Assembly: GCA_032717465.1 (NCBI GenBank)
Contig: CM064697.1
Coordinates: forward strand, 6,776,033-6,840,032
From: Coenobita brevimanus
Lineage: Eukaryota; Arthropoda; Malacostraca; Decapoda; Coenobitidae
Length of the DNA: 64,000 nucleotides
Reading direction: 5' to 3'
Below are positions 23,322-34,238 of this stretch, one piece after another (within the stretch, counting starts at the first letter, position 1; each line of letters starts with the position of its first letter). Under the pieces are notes generated by a model. It had not been told where the DNA came from, did no database searches, and saw nothing but the letters and a program-made list of their open reading frames with translations. The translations under genes were made by a program, and so were the position numbers.

Positions 23322-24499
23322 TAAGTGTAAAGTATAACGGAAAACCACTGACTGATAAAGGACACCCTAGAAGCTCAGTTGACAAAAAAGAAAAATAAAG
23401 AAAAGACGATAGGTACAATAGGAAGTAAAAATATAGTGCAGACAGCGAAAGGAAAAAATAGGAACAAAACAAGAATACTGCAGACCGAAAAGAAGAGAGA
23501 AAAATCGAAAAGGGGCAGATCCGTGTTACAGGGAAAAAACGTGGGAGATGAAAAATTAGGGAAAAAGGACTTGAAAAAGCGGTTCCCAAACATTACACAG
23601 AGAAATAGTGAGCGAGCAAGACAAGGGAAAAAAAAAGTATGAAAAGCAGTGAGAGGAAAGGGGAGAACGCGAAATTAGAGAGAAGGTGGGGAAAGACAGA
23701 ATGAGAGATAAAAGATGATGGTGGAGGGGGTTATGGTGATGATTATGAGTATATTGTGAGACGAGGAAGAGGAGGAAGGCGAGGAGAAAGAGAGAGAAGG
23801 AAAGGAAGGAAAGGAGGAACGATGGAAGGAAGAAAATAAGGAAGGGACCTGAAAAAGGAGAAGGATAACATATGAGGGAAGACTTACAAGGCACTTAAAG
23901 GCAAAGGAATAATGACGTGAATAGGGAAGAGTAAGAAAGAATTATTAAAGGGTACGAGTAACTAGATGAACACATAATAAAACAGTAGAAACATATGCAG
24001 TCGAAACAGCAAAATAAAAGATGGTGCGAAAAAAAAAATAAAAAGAGGTGGGGCATATGGAATTAAAGAAAGAGAGGCAGAGAAGGAGGGAGGGAGAAGA
24101 ACCAGGAAGGAGAAGGCGAATAAATAATGAACTAAAAAAAAAAAATGAGTGAGGATGAAACACAGGATCATTAAAAAAAAAAATGAGAATATAGAAGAGA
24201 AAAAGATGGAGTGACGACAGAATAGAGAAAAAAAAAAAGAAAGAAAGAAAGAAGGAGGGCTGAACAAAGAGCAAGGAGAAATAAAGACTAAGACTAAGGA
24301 TGACGTGAGATGAGAAGAGAAAAGCAAGAGAAAAATATACAAGACATTGTATATATAAGACGAGTGTGAAAGAGAGAGCGACCTGAAGATTGAAATAAGA
24401 TAAAAAGGAAGCACCAAAATAGAAACAAAGACGACAGAGATGAAGAGAGGTGAGCCTGAAACTGAAAAAGAGAAGCTTGCTGGAGTTAGATACGAGGAA

Positions 24500-24665
24500 G
24501 CGAGGATACATTAAGAGTTCCTATGATTCACTCTCAAATGAATAAAATCGTCTCGTGTTTGCCAAATAAAACGGCCAGTTGACGTGACCATTAAGGGTTC
24601 ATGAAGACAGAACTAACACTCTCAGGCTCCTATGACTCACAATCAGATGAATAAAATCGAAAGAG
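24500..24665 (+). repeat. Tandem pair of element copies, ~110 bp apart
   Basis: TCCTATGATTCACTCTCAAATGAATAAAATCG (core at 24541) and a second copy, TCCTATGACTCACAATCAGATGAATAAAATCG (core at 24650), lie in the same orientation. This is a direct duplication of a variant of the dispersed element lacking the palindromic partner. Confidence 0.7.
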
Positions 24666-25170
24666 TATAGCTGACGAGCGATGATGAGAAGGTTAAGGTG
24701 ATGGATGAGCATAGGAGAAAACCTGTGAATAACTGAGACATGGCTGAAAAATACAACGACCTTGAGAAGAAAATGGGACAAACAAGGTAACGAAACTGAG
24801 GAGAGAACACGCATTAAGAAGTAAGGTTTGGTTGTCAAGAAAAGTGTGTGCAGGTGAGAAAAACATCTAGGACAATAAAATAAATGAATAAATATTGAAA
24901 TAATGAAATAAAGCAAATATAATAAGGAATACTTGAGACATACGCGTAATACAAGGGATATAACGAAAAGTAAACTAACGCCAGAACACGAAAAATGCGC
25001 CTGGTTTGAAGCATGTAAAAGAAAAAAAAAAAGTATGACGGAAGGCATGAAAATGGACGTCAAATCACAACACAGAAAAACACAGAAAAAACGAAAGCTA
25101 AACATTACAGTTATATACAAACCACAAAAGAAAGCATGTAGAAGGGCAAAAGAGAAACATGAGGAAGGAA

Positions 25171-25350
<180 letters not shown>

Positions 25351-25529
25351 GGGGGGGTATAAAGAGCAAGAAGAGAGGCATGGATAACAAGAAAAGAGAA
25401 CAGGAGGGAAGAAAAAGGAGTGCAGCGTAAAATTGAAGGCATGAGGTGGTGAAAAAGAGAGACAGTGGGCTTTGTGGCTGAGAGCACTGGGATGTCGAGA
25501 GGAGCTGCAGAGAGGGGGATAAGAAGGAG

Positions 25530-25660
25530 AGGGAGAAGGATGGAGCGGGAAAATGAGGAGAAGGGAGAAGGATGGAGAGGGAAGATAAGGAGGGAAAAGG
25601 ATGGAGAGGGAAGATGAGAAGGAGGGAGAAGGATGGAGAGGGAAGATGAGGAAGACGGAG
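25530..25660 (+). repeat. ~30-bp purine minisatellite, 4-5 copies
   Basis: GGAGAAGGATGGAGAGGGAAGATGAGG-type units start near 25532, 25564, 25593 and 25624, with small length changes. Confidence 0.75.
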
Positions 25661-25898
25661 AAATATGAGTAAGACGGGGCAGAAGGAACAAAAACAAAAG
25701 GAGCAGAAGATGAGACGGGAGAGATGAGGAGGGAAGATGGGAGACAGCAGAGAGAAAGATAAGGCAAAGAAGGAGGAGGACAGAGAGGGAAGATGAGGAG
25801 GAGGGTGAACTGTAAGAAGCTAGAACAAAAGGAATGAGAAGACAAGCAGAAGAAGCAGGAGAAGGATGAAAGAGAAAATGAGGAGAATGGAGAGATGG

Positions 25899-25901
<3 letters not shown>

Positions 25902-25941
<40 letters not shown>
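25902..25941 (+). repeat. (GA)n microsatellite
   Basis: About 20 GA units. Confidence 0.96.
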
Positions 25942-25943
<2 letters not shown>

Positions 25944-26774
25944 TAGAGGAAGAGACAGTGAGGGAATATGAGGAAAAGGGGGAGAGAAGGATAAAAAGGA
26001 ACCGGGTGAAGGATGAAGAAGGAAGATGAGAAGGAAGAAGAGATGGAGAGAGAAGAGGTGGGAATGGTGGGGATTGATGATGAGGAAGAAAAACCAGATG
26101 GATGGCGAGGGAAGCTGAAAAGGAGGGAGACATGGAAAAGGAAGAGGAAGGAGATAATATAATGCAAAAAGGACTTAGAGGAAGACTATGAAGAAATGAC
26201 TAACGCAAAAGCAAAGAGGAGGGAAGGGATTGAAATGAGAATAAATACGGTAAGGAATATATTAGAGAATAAATAAAAAATACAAAAAACTGCAGACCCA
26301 TACAACTCAACTGTGGTAGCTTTTTACTTGAATCCTCCCCCTCCCCCCAAAAAAAAATAATAATGAGGCAGATGGATAAAGGAAAACCAAGAGGGATGAT
26401 GAAGGCAGAGAAAAACGAGCAAGAACACAAAGAAAGCAAAAGATTATAGAGAAAAGGGAATATATGGAATGAAGAGGGATAACAAAGGAGAAAAAAATGC
26501 GTGGAACTATACAGAACAGGTGACAGATGATCAACGCTGGACTAATTATGACAATGGAAAACAATCATAAAAAGGAAAAGGATACGAAGCATGGACAATA
26601 TGAAAAAGTAGGTGAATTGCAAAACTAAAACTGCAAAAAGAAAGAGGAAAACAAAGAGGGGGGAAAACTGTTGAAGCATATAGGGAGGAAAAATGAACAT
26701 ATGAAAGAATTGGAACACAAAGACTGATAAAAAAAAAATGAGAAAGTGTGTGAAAAGAAAAAGTTACGAACGAT

Positions 26775-26780
<6 letters not shown>

Positions 26781-26860
<80 letters not shown>
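26781..26860 (+). repeat. (GA)~40 microsatellite
   Basis: Uninterrupted GA, one of the longest in the window. A further GGA run lies at 27343-27378. Confidence 0.97.
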
Positions 26861-26863
<3 letters not shown>

Positions 26864-27689
26864 AGATATAACAAGAGAGAAACTAATAAGAAGGGCACAT
26901 TAAAGGCAAAGGGACGAAGAGAAACAAACACTGATCTAACAGAGAAGCCTACCAACAAAGGAAACGAAAAATGGAAGGCAAGTTAAATGAACAAATATCC
27001 AGTTTAATAACGACGAAAGAGTGCAAACAAACGAGCACGAGCACACACAGCATACACTTATTCAGACATGCGTGCACGAACTGACACACACACACACACA
27101 CACGAAAGGATGCTAAATTTGTAAGGCCGAAAATCAATAAAACACTGACAATATAAATAAAGGTCATACATAGCTATAATTATAAGATCAGGGTGACAAA
27201 ACAGGGAACAAAATACCCCTTTGCGGACACATGGAAGGGGAGAGAGAAAATAATGATGTCTGAAAAAATATACTGAGGACATAAAAGGATGAGAGCATGA
27301 AAGAAGAAGGACATAAAGAAGATATGAGGAAAGATGAAGAGAAGGAGGAGGAGGAGGAGGAGGAGGAGGAGGAGGAGAGTGGGAGGAGGAGGAGCAAAAC
27401 CTAAAAACATGAGGAAGAGGGGAAAATGCCTGAAAAGACAAGGGAGTCAAGAAGGAGGAAGAGGATGAACATGACCATAATAAAAGAGGAAAAGAGTGAA
27501 AAGACGAGGAAGAGGAGAGACATGAACAGAACAAATGAAGACTGAAAAGAAGAGGCTGAAACTAGGGGCACGACAGAAAACGCGTCAAGAAGAGGTTCAA
27601 GATCGAAGTTTAGAAATCCAATAGACATCATAATTCAGAAAAACTATGACTAAAGAAACATGAATTCGAACTATCACAATAATAATAAT

Positions 27690-28020
27690 ACATACGTACA
27701 TACATACATAATCTAATCTTGTGTAGCCCCATGAGGAGCGAAGGAGCCCGGGGCTAGGCAAGTTGGTCCTGACATTTACGATGAGAGTGACCAGTCTCAC
27801 TCATCCCTGAGTAGCATTACGTGAGCAATCAATCCCAACCACCCCTTGGATATAAACTTACACAGGTTCAATCCGGCTGTAGCGCCGTAATTACCCACTG
27901 AACCAGCAGGTGCCATAGTTGGTTACATGGTTACCACCCAGCGTACTAAATGGTTTCCTGGTGTACAGGAAACCATTAGGCTTGTCACTTAGTGTAGAGT
28001 CGCCCGTAGGCAGAAGGAAG
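27690..28020 (-). mobile_element. Probable tRNA-derived SINE, minus strand
   Basis: On the minus strand TGGTTCAGTGGG (27894-27905) matches the Pol III A-box consensus. GGATTGAACC (27865-27874) matches the B-box GGTTCGAACC at 8 of 10 positions, although the gap is shorter than in a normal tRNA. The body continues through CTACTCAGGGATGAGTGAGA and CGGGCTCCTTCGCTCCTCAT to a TATG/TATT-type simple tail at about 27680-27710. Upstream on the minus strand lies a perfect hairpin. No second copy is present in the window, so the element class is inferred from the promoter boxes and tail. Confidence 0.45.
27949..27977. repeat. Perfect 12-bp inverted repeat, 5-nt loop
   Basis: AATGGTTTCCTG, loop GTGTA, CAGGAAACCATT. 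It is fully complementary and sits beside the SINE-like head. Its function is unknown. Confidence 0.9.
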
Positions 28021-28142
28021 AGAAAAGAAAGAAGGAAAGAAAGACAGAAGAGGAAGGAAGGAAAGAAGGAAGGAGAAGAGGAAAGGGCAGTCACCCGAGC
28101 AGCAATACATCGAGTGGGTGGGTGGTGAGCGTCCCACCTACC

Positions 28143-28182
<40 letters not shown>
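28143..28182 (+). repeat. (AAT)n microsatellite
   Basis: About 13 AAT units. Confidence 0.96.
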
Positions 28183-28186
<4 letters not shown>

Positions 28187-28689
28187 TAAAAATGGTCCAA
28201 GGAGAGATAAGAACCTGAATCCCTGAAGTATGGACTGAAATTCTAATACTAAGCTATGAAATACAGGAAAGGCGATAAAAAGTGGACAAAGAAAGAGTAT
28301 AATTAGACAAAACCCGGGGTAAGATACTGTACTATAATACAGTAGAAAACCAATCAGTTCTGGAAGTGGAATAAAACTGACACCATGAACGCAAAAGCAA
28401 AGCAAAACAGAGAAAGACTGAGGTAGATGTTGGAGAAAAAATTATAAGGGGGAAACCGAAAGAGATGAACAGTATCACTTCATGTTACGGAAAAATGGAA
28501 AACAGGAATGTATACAAAGAAAACATAACACATAAAAAAAGAAAGTCCAAATCATTGGCATCATAGTGGTGGATGGGTTAAAAGTAAGTGAGAATTTGGG
28601 AATGGGGGATATCATAATTGCAGGGTATCAGAAAAGGTCATTAATATACTTTTTTTTAAGAGGAACATATCAGGACAATATGAAAACTG

Positions 28690-28917
28690 ACCATTAACCT
28701 CCTCAATCCAATTAAGTACCTTTTCATTCTCTTGCTATCTGCAGACGACTTTATTCAACTTAGGAAGGACTTTTATAACTGTAGGGGGTTCGATATACGG
28801 TAGCTTTCATTAACTCTTTCATTAACAGAGGGTCTTTCTAAGCTGAATAAAATCGTATGGATGTTGCAAAAATAAAGAAATAATTAGCCTACGTGTTCAG
28901 AGTGAAGGGGCTATTAG
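28690..28917. repeat. Full-length palindromic TTAA-ended element
   Basis: It starts ATTAACCTCCTCAATCC (28692). The left arm CTTGCTATCTGCAGACGACT, then TTATTCAACTTAGGAAGGAC, lies at 28732-28770. The centre has GTAGGGGGTT and TCATTAACTCTTTCATTAAC. The right arm GGTCTTTCTAAGCTGAATAA, then AATCGTATGGATGTTGCAAA, lies at 28831-28870. It ends GAGTGAAGGGGCTATTA (28916). The arms pair over roughly 40 bp. Total length is ~225 bp, i.e. two ~100-bp units head to head. Confidence 0.75.
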
Positions 28918-29227
28918 GTGGAGAACTGGGAATGAGTGGTATGTCATTTCAGCAGGATTAAGAAATTTTGAGGGCAATACAAAAAATATAGCCCTCCTCC
29001 CCCCAAAAAAAAAAAAAAAAATCACCGCACAGGCAGGACAGGGAGGAAGAAAATTAATATCAGCGCACGATAAGCCAAAACAATTTAGGCAGGACATGGC
29101 TGAACCGGGACATAATTAAGCCACCTGGTTTTATAGCAGTGCATAAGTAAATTACAAGGGGGAGAGAGATTTTAATAAAGGCAGAAATTTACACACTCAG
29201 AAAAGGAGTAATACTATGACTTAATAC

Positions 29228-29990
29228 CATCTTGCTGCCTCTAGATGATTTTACTTAGCATGGGACTTGTAGGGAAAGAGTTGGAAATTATCTCAAGCAA
29301 CCCCTTCAGTATGATAATATCCTTTGGCTCCCACCTAAAGATTACATTCGACTTCGGGGAGACCTCTAACACAGAAGGGATTACTCAGAAGAGATACGAG
29401 AATAGAAGGGCGAAATTGGAGTGCACAGCATAAAAATCACAGGCCCAGACAAGGGATGGACATAAGCAGGAACTACGAATAAAATAATGAAGTTAAGGTA
29501 TTACAATGGCATGAATATAAAGGCAGAGCAAAATAAGATAAGCACAAAATATAAAGCAATACAGGTACTTATTGTCAGATATAAATAATATAGTATAAAC
29601 GGTAACAAAAATACAGAAATGAAATTGGCTACGCATGAACAAGAGGATCAGTAACATAGTACCAGGCAGTGTTACAGGAATGAATGATGCACACGAAACT
29701 CTTGGTTTAAAAATAGGACAGGAAGTAGGAAAAAATGCACTATGTACTTTGGTTACGCACGAACAAATTCATTAACTCCCCTTTTTCAGAACACGCATTT
29801 TATATTCTATTCTTGTTACCACCAAATTACCTTACGAAAAACTTCTTGAACTGGAGGGATTAAGTACAGCCTACAATATCCCCTTTACTTCAAGATGTTT
29901 TCCCTTAAAGGCTGAGAATCGTCTTTTCAGTACCCAGAAGAGAGAAGTCATTCTCATAAACGTACGCGAAACTGCTGGGATGAAAGAAAG
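29228..29990. repeat. Two decayed element copies
   Basis: A lone left arm, CTTGCTGCCTCTAGATGATT, TTACTTAGCATGGGAC, at 29231-29266. A paired copy at about 29770-29985 begins ATTAACTCCCC, has AACTGGAGGGATTAAG in the middle and a right arm CTTAAAGGCTGAGAATCGTC at 29896. Between them lies AT-rich gene-free DNA. Confidence 0.5.
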
Positions 29991-30753
29991 GCTGAAGAGG
30001 GGAGAAATGGAGAACAATGCTGCGAAAATGAGGAATACGACATGGAAAAATTAAGACATCATAAAGCTTGAAGGCGAGAGGAAAAAACAGGACAAGAAAA
30101 ACGGGAACATATTAGATGAAAGGAGCTGGGCTGGAGGAGGGGGAGAAAGGAGAGAAGAAACGCTAGCGGAGGAGGGAGAAGGAGGAAGCAAATGAGACGG
30201 GGAGAGAGAAGAGAAAGAAGGCGAGCTGGGGAAAGGACGAGATTAGGAGAAGAGAAGGAAATGGAGATGGAAGAACAGAGGAGAAAGAGGAGACGGAAGA
30301 ACAGAGAAGGAGGGGGAGATGAAAGAATAGAGAAGGAAGGGGAGATGGAAGAGTAAAGAAGGAAGGAAGACTGGAGGAGTAGAGACGAAAAGAAGACAGA
30401 AGGAACAGAAACGAGAGAAGGAAGAAAGACACTGGCAGGAGAGAGGAGAAAAGGAGGGATGGTTGGAAATGATACACAAGAGAGGATACATAAGAGGAGG
30501 ACTGGAAAGTGTTTAAAAAGGCCAAGAGGAAGAGGGGAAGAGAGGAGAACGTAAGGCGGGAATTAAAATGACTTGGAATACAGAAGTTAGATAGATGAGA
30601 GGAAAACTGATGATGATACAAAATAAAGGAAATTGAGGTGAAGACAGAAAGGGAAAACAATGATAAATGGACAAAGAAGGGAAAAATTTATAGGAGGATG
30701 TGAAAGATGACAGAGAGGAGAAAACGAAAAAAATGGAGGATGAGGAATGAAAC

Positions 30754-30788
<35 letters not shown>

Positions 30789-30840
30789 TGTATGTATGTG
30801 AGGGGAAGGGGAAAGGCTAGGGTTAGGCGAGAGGTAGAGG
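29990..30840 (+). other. Purine tract with ~33-bp minisatellite and (GA)n
   Basis: A/G-rich DNA. At 30255-30390 the unit GGAGATGGAAGAACAGAGAAG recurs about five times with variants. (GA)~14 lies at 30753-30783. Confidence 0.75.
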
Positions 30841-30844
30841 GGTC

Positions 30845-31045
30845 AGGGGTCTATCCAATGGCGAGGTCCTCCGTCATAGCACCAACCAATACCCGACTCC
30901 GCGACAACACCCTCTCCTTAACGACCTGGTTATTGAGCTGGCCGGGTTGTTTACTGACGGGCATTATCATTACCCCGGCATATGCTTCACCTTTTATAGC
31001 CGGCATCATTTTCTTACCCTCCGCGGTTGCATTACTCCTGAGATA
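30845..31045 (+). other. Unique island with ATG-opened hydrophobic frame
   Basis: About 200 bp of ordinary, CpG-containing sequence between a purine tract (left) and a pyrimidine tract (right). From ATG at 30858 the + frame reads MARSSVIAPTNTRLRD, then two hydrophobic stretches (TWLLSWPGCLLTGIII; FIAGIIFLPSAVALLL) that could be membrane segments, ending RYR before low-complexity pyrimidine DNA carries the frame to a stop at 31295. There is no acceptor upstream and no clear donor. On the minus strand TATAAAAGG lies at about 30993-31001. It could be an intronless small membrane-protein gene, a first exon, or chance. Confidence 0.18.
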
Positions 31046-31049
31046 TCGC

Positions 31050-31462
31050 CCTTCACTTACCCTCCCTCCCTCCCTCCCTCACTCACTACCTTCTTTGGAA
31101 AACAGTCCACTTCAGGAACTATGTCAGGGAAGAGATTTTTGTTTTAATCTTTTTCATGCTTTGTCTTTTGTTTACCTTGTTTTTCCCTTCATGCTGTGTG
31201 TTTTGTTCATCTTGTCTTTTTTTTTATTTTACTGTTTTAATGTCTCTTTGCCATTTTCCTTTATTTCTCTTTTCTATCTCAGTTTTCTCCCATGATTTTT
31301 CCCTTCCATCATTATATATTCTGCTAACTTTCTTTTTCCACGTCATCTTTCTTTTATCTCCTCATATTTCAGTCCTACTCTATCTCGACTTTCTTTTCTC
31401 TTTTTTTCCTTGCATATTTTTATTTCTTTTTAATCAGTTTTTCCTCCTGTTTCCTTAATTTC

Positions 31463-31497
<35 letters not shown>

Positions 31498-31677
31498 TCC
31501 TTCCCTCCATTCTCATTTATCTGCCTCCCCCGCATTCTTTCTACCATACCTCCATCTCTCCCTCCTTCGTCCCTCGCCCATTTATATCTCCCCCCTTCCT
31601 CCCTTACCTCCTTGTCTCTCCCTCTTCCTTCCTTATCTCCCTTCCCTCCTCCTTGCCTCCCTCCCTCCTATTTCCAG
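31050..31677 (+). other. Pyrimidine-rich tract with (TC)n
   Basis: T/C-rich DNA with (TC)~16 at 31463-31494, ending TCCTATTTCCAG at 31677, a good + strand acceptor shape. Confidence 0.8.
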
Positions 31678-31687
31678 CGTCTCTCAC

Positions 31688-31750
31688 CCGTAAATACATT
31701 ACACTCCAGAAACTGTTTCCTCCCTCCAAGCAGGTTATCCCGACTGCCGG
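31688..31750 (-). CDS. Candidate 63-nt internal exon, minus strand
   Basis: On the minus strand more than 1 kb of pyrimidines ends CTCTCCTTTCCCTCCAG, an excellent acceptor. The 63-nt unique segment that follows ends TTTACGG|GTGAGAG, an acceptable donor. Its length is divisible by three and two frames are open: phase 0 reads PAVGITCLEGGNSFWSVMYL, and the frame offset by two bases reads SRDNLLGGRKQFLECNVFTG. Neither is a family I recognise. A + strand reading is also possible (TTTCCAG|31678-31733|GTTATC, peptide SLTRKYITLQKLFPPSKQ), but its donor is weaker. Only one strand can be right. Confidence 0.25.
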
Positions 31751-33085
31751 CTGGAGGGAAAGGAGAGAAGAGGGAGAAGAGAAGAGGGTGAATGGAGGGA
31801 GAGAGAATGGAAGGAGAGAAGAGAGAGAAAGGAGGGAGAGAGAAGAGAAGGGGAGAAAAGGGAGAAAGGGGGAGACAGAAGAGAGAAGGAGAGGAAGAGA
31901 GGAAACAGGAGGAGGGTTGAAACAAAAGAGAAGGGAGAAGGGAAGGAGTGAAATATGGGAGGGATACAAAGAAGGAGAAAGGGGACAGAGAGAGGAGAAG
32001 GAGAGGGCTGGGATGGAGGAAATAGGAGAGAAGATGTTAACAAATGAGGAAGCAGAAGGAAGAGGGAAGTAAGTGAGGGAGGAAAAGGAAATGGTGAGAA
32101 AAGGTGGAAACCAAGGATATGGTAGAAGTGAAAAATGGAAGGGAGTAAGAAGAATGGGAGAAAAAAAAAAAGAAAAGACAGAGAAGTAAGGGAAGGAATG
32201 AGAGAATACGAAGATAGGAAAAAAGGGAGGAGGAGGAAGAGAGATGCAGAGGGGAGAAAAGGGGCAAAGGAGAATGAGACGAAAGTGAAAATACGGTAAG
32301 AAAACTAATTAAGAAATCATAGAGGGCAGAGAGGAGCGAAAAACAAGTCGCCCGAACTAAACTGAGAGAGAAAATCAAAGAGCTAAAGGAAGAGGAATAA
32401 GGGAAAAAAGGGTGGGAGGGAGAGAAGAGAAAAACTGGGAGAAGAAGGAAGTGCAAGTGACAGGAAGTAAAGGAGGAAGGAGGGACTCAAGGAAGGGTAA
32501 ACGAGAGTATAATTGGAGGAAGATAATAATGGCTACTGAAGGACTGGGATTTGAGGTAGCTGGAGGAGGAGCTTAGGGCCAGGAGGGAGGAATTAGGGCG
32601 ATTAGGAAGTGTGATGCCAAAAGGAGGTCGAGATTGTGCTGGGAAAGGGAAGTATTCGTTGTGAAAAGACAGGACAGGGAAATGATGCAATAAAAAAACG
32701 ATGATAAAAGAAAAGAACTCGGATTGCAAAGGTAAGATAGAGGGGCGAACTTCCATGATATAATAAAGATAATAAAAATGATAATAGTAAAGAAAATAAA
32801 TGATAAAGCATGGTATACTCGATCGGCACGGAACGACAAAGGAATGATGCAGTTCGGAGAAAAAAACAGAGATGATGTCAAAGAAGAAGAACGGGATGGC
32901 AGGTTGAAGATGATGAGGCGAAAGAGGTCGAATAAATATAGAGAGAAAAACAAGAGAACTGCCAAAGGAGGATGGCTATAGGAGACGGGTGAATGGCACG
33001 GAAGGAGGGAAGAACGAGGAGGAGGAGCAGGAGGAGGAGAAAAAAGGAGAGAGAGGGAGGGAGAAGACAACAGCTTAGCCATTCG
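31751..33085 (+). other. Purine-rich tract
   Basis: A/G-rich low-complexity DNA with a calmer AT-rich window at 32640-32980. On the minus strand it forms the long pyrimidine run upstream of the candidate exon at 31688-31750. Confidence 0.8.
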
Positions 33086-33289
33086 CCTTCATGGGGGTCG
33101 GTGGTGGGGGTCGTAGAGAGGGGAATAATGTTTATCCTACCCAAATGTGTAGCCAGTCCCCTCTCCCCTCCTATCCTCTCCCTTCCCCCCCCTCTTCCCC
33201 TACCCCGTAATCCCCTCCCCCACCCTTCCAGAGGAAAATGCGTCCTTGGTGGAGATCTGTCGTGCCATTGTGACTCCTCGGGAAAGTTT

Positions 33290-33297
33290 TATATAAG
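33290..33297 (+). promoter_or_regulatory. Candidate TATA box with initiator
   Basis: TATATAAG at 33290-33297 is followed 29 bp later by TCGCATTCC with the CA at 33318-33319, close to an arthropod initiator at the expected spacing. The flanking DNA (33100-33430) is unique and relatively GC/CpG-rich compared with its surroundings. No DPE is seen at +28. A perfect splice donor follows within 130 bp. Confidence 0.33.
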
Positions 33298-33318
33298 GTG
33301 AACGTCCCGCAATCTCGC

Positions 33319-33444
33319 ATTCCCCGTTCGTCTCCCGCGACCTGTAACCCGGGAGGTCCCTCGTATTTCAGGTCTCCTCCTCCATTAAGGGCTCGGAAAT
33401 CTCAAGGGTCCTGAAATCCCGGGGCCTCGACATTAAACAAGGAG
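33319..33444 (+). other. Candidate 5' non-coding first exon
   Basis: It runs from the initiator-like A to ACAAGGAG|GTAAGTAAGG, a consensus splice donor with GT at 33445. No ATG lies in the 126 nt, so it would be 5' UTR with the start codon in a later exon. It belongs with the TATA box just upstream. Any coding exons lie further right, possibly at 36651 or 62150 or beyond the window. It rests on signals alone. Confidence 0.3.
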
Positions 33445-33450
33445 GTAAGT

Positions 33451-34202
33451 AAGGGGTGGAAATTTTCTCCCCACCCTCACCTCGATGGGTACGTCACCTT
33501 CCACACTTGTAAATACTGTCCGTAAAACAGGCATGCTCATGAATTTATCGACAAATTTCCCAGATGCATCAAATATGAGGCTCGTTCAACATTACTGAAT
33601 CCTTGAATTTTAGAAGCAGACAAAATAACGCATTCGAATGTTACACTAAAAAATAACAAACAAAAATTATTATACTGTAAAAATATCCAAATCTAATTAC
33701 TAGTTCACAGTTCAAGTTAGTTAATATTATAAAATGTGGCACAAAATATGAACGGGATATTGACCTCATTTCCGATGTGGCCACACCAGGAATTCATAAT
33801 GGGGGACCTGGAGCCTCCTCGCGTCACCTCGGCCACCCCGCATTATGAGCTCACAAGTAGGTAATTAAAATGTCATCAAAATATTCAGGAAGACTATAAC
33901 CTTTTCACGTGCAACTCTGAAATTTTAACACGCCACACAGACTACCGGTCTCTGTATAATATTATAATTTACATATCATCATGAAAGCTACTAATTTCAG
34001 AACAGGAGAAAATTGTACCTAACTATTTACTACTCATTACCTAGAGACGAGAGGTGGCATTTTTCTGCGTATATGTTCACGAAATTGTATAAAGATACCG
34101 AGAATATAATATCAGTTTAGAATCCTCTCCGTTTACGAACGTAACGGGTATGCTACGATTAGCCTTTGCTCTCCATATACGTATTGCGTGTAAATGTGCG
34201 TA

Positions 34203-34204
<2 letters not shown>
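33451..34204. other. AT-rich unique DNA
   Basis: No repeats or coding signal. If the promoter call is right, this is the start of the first intron. Confidence 0.5.
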
Positions 34205-34238
<34 letters not shown>

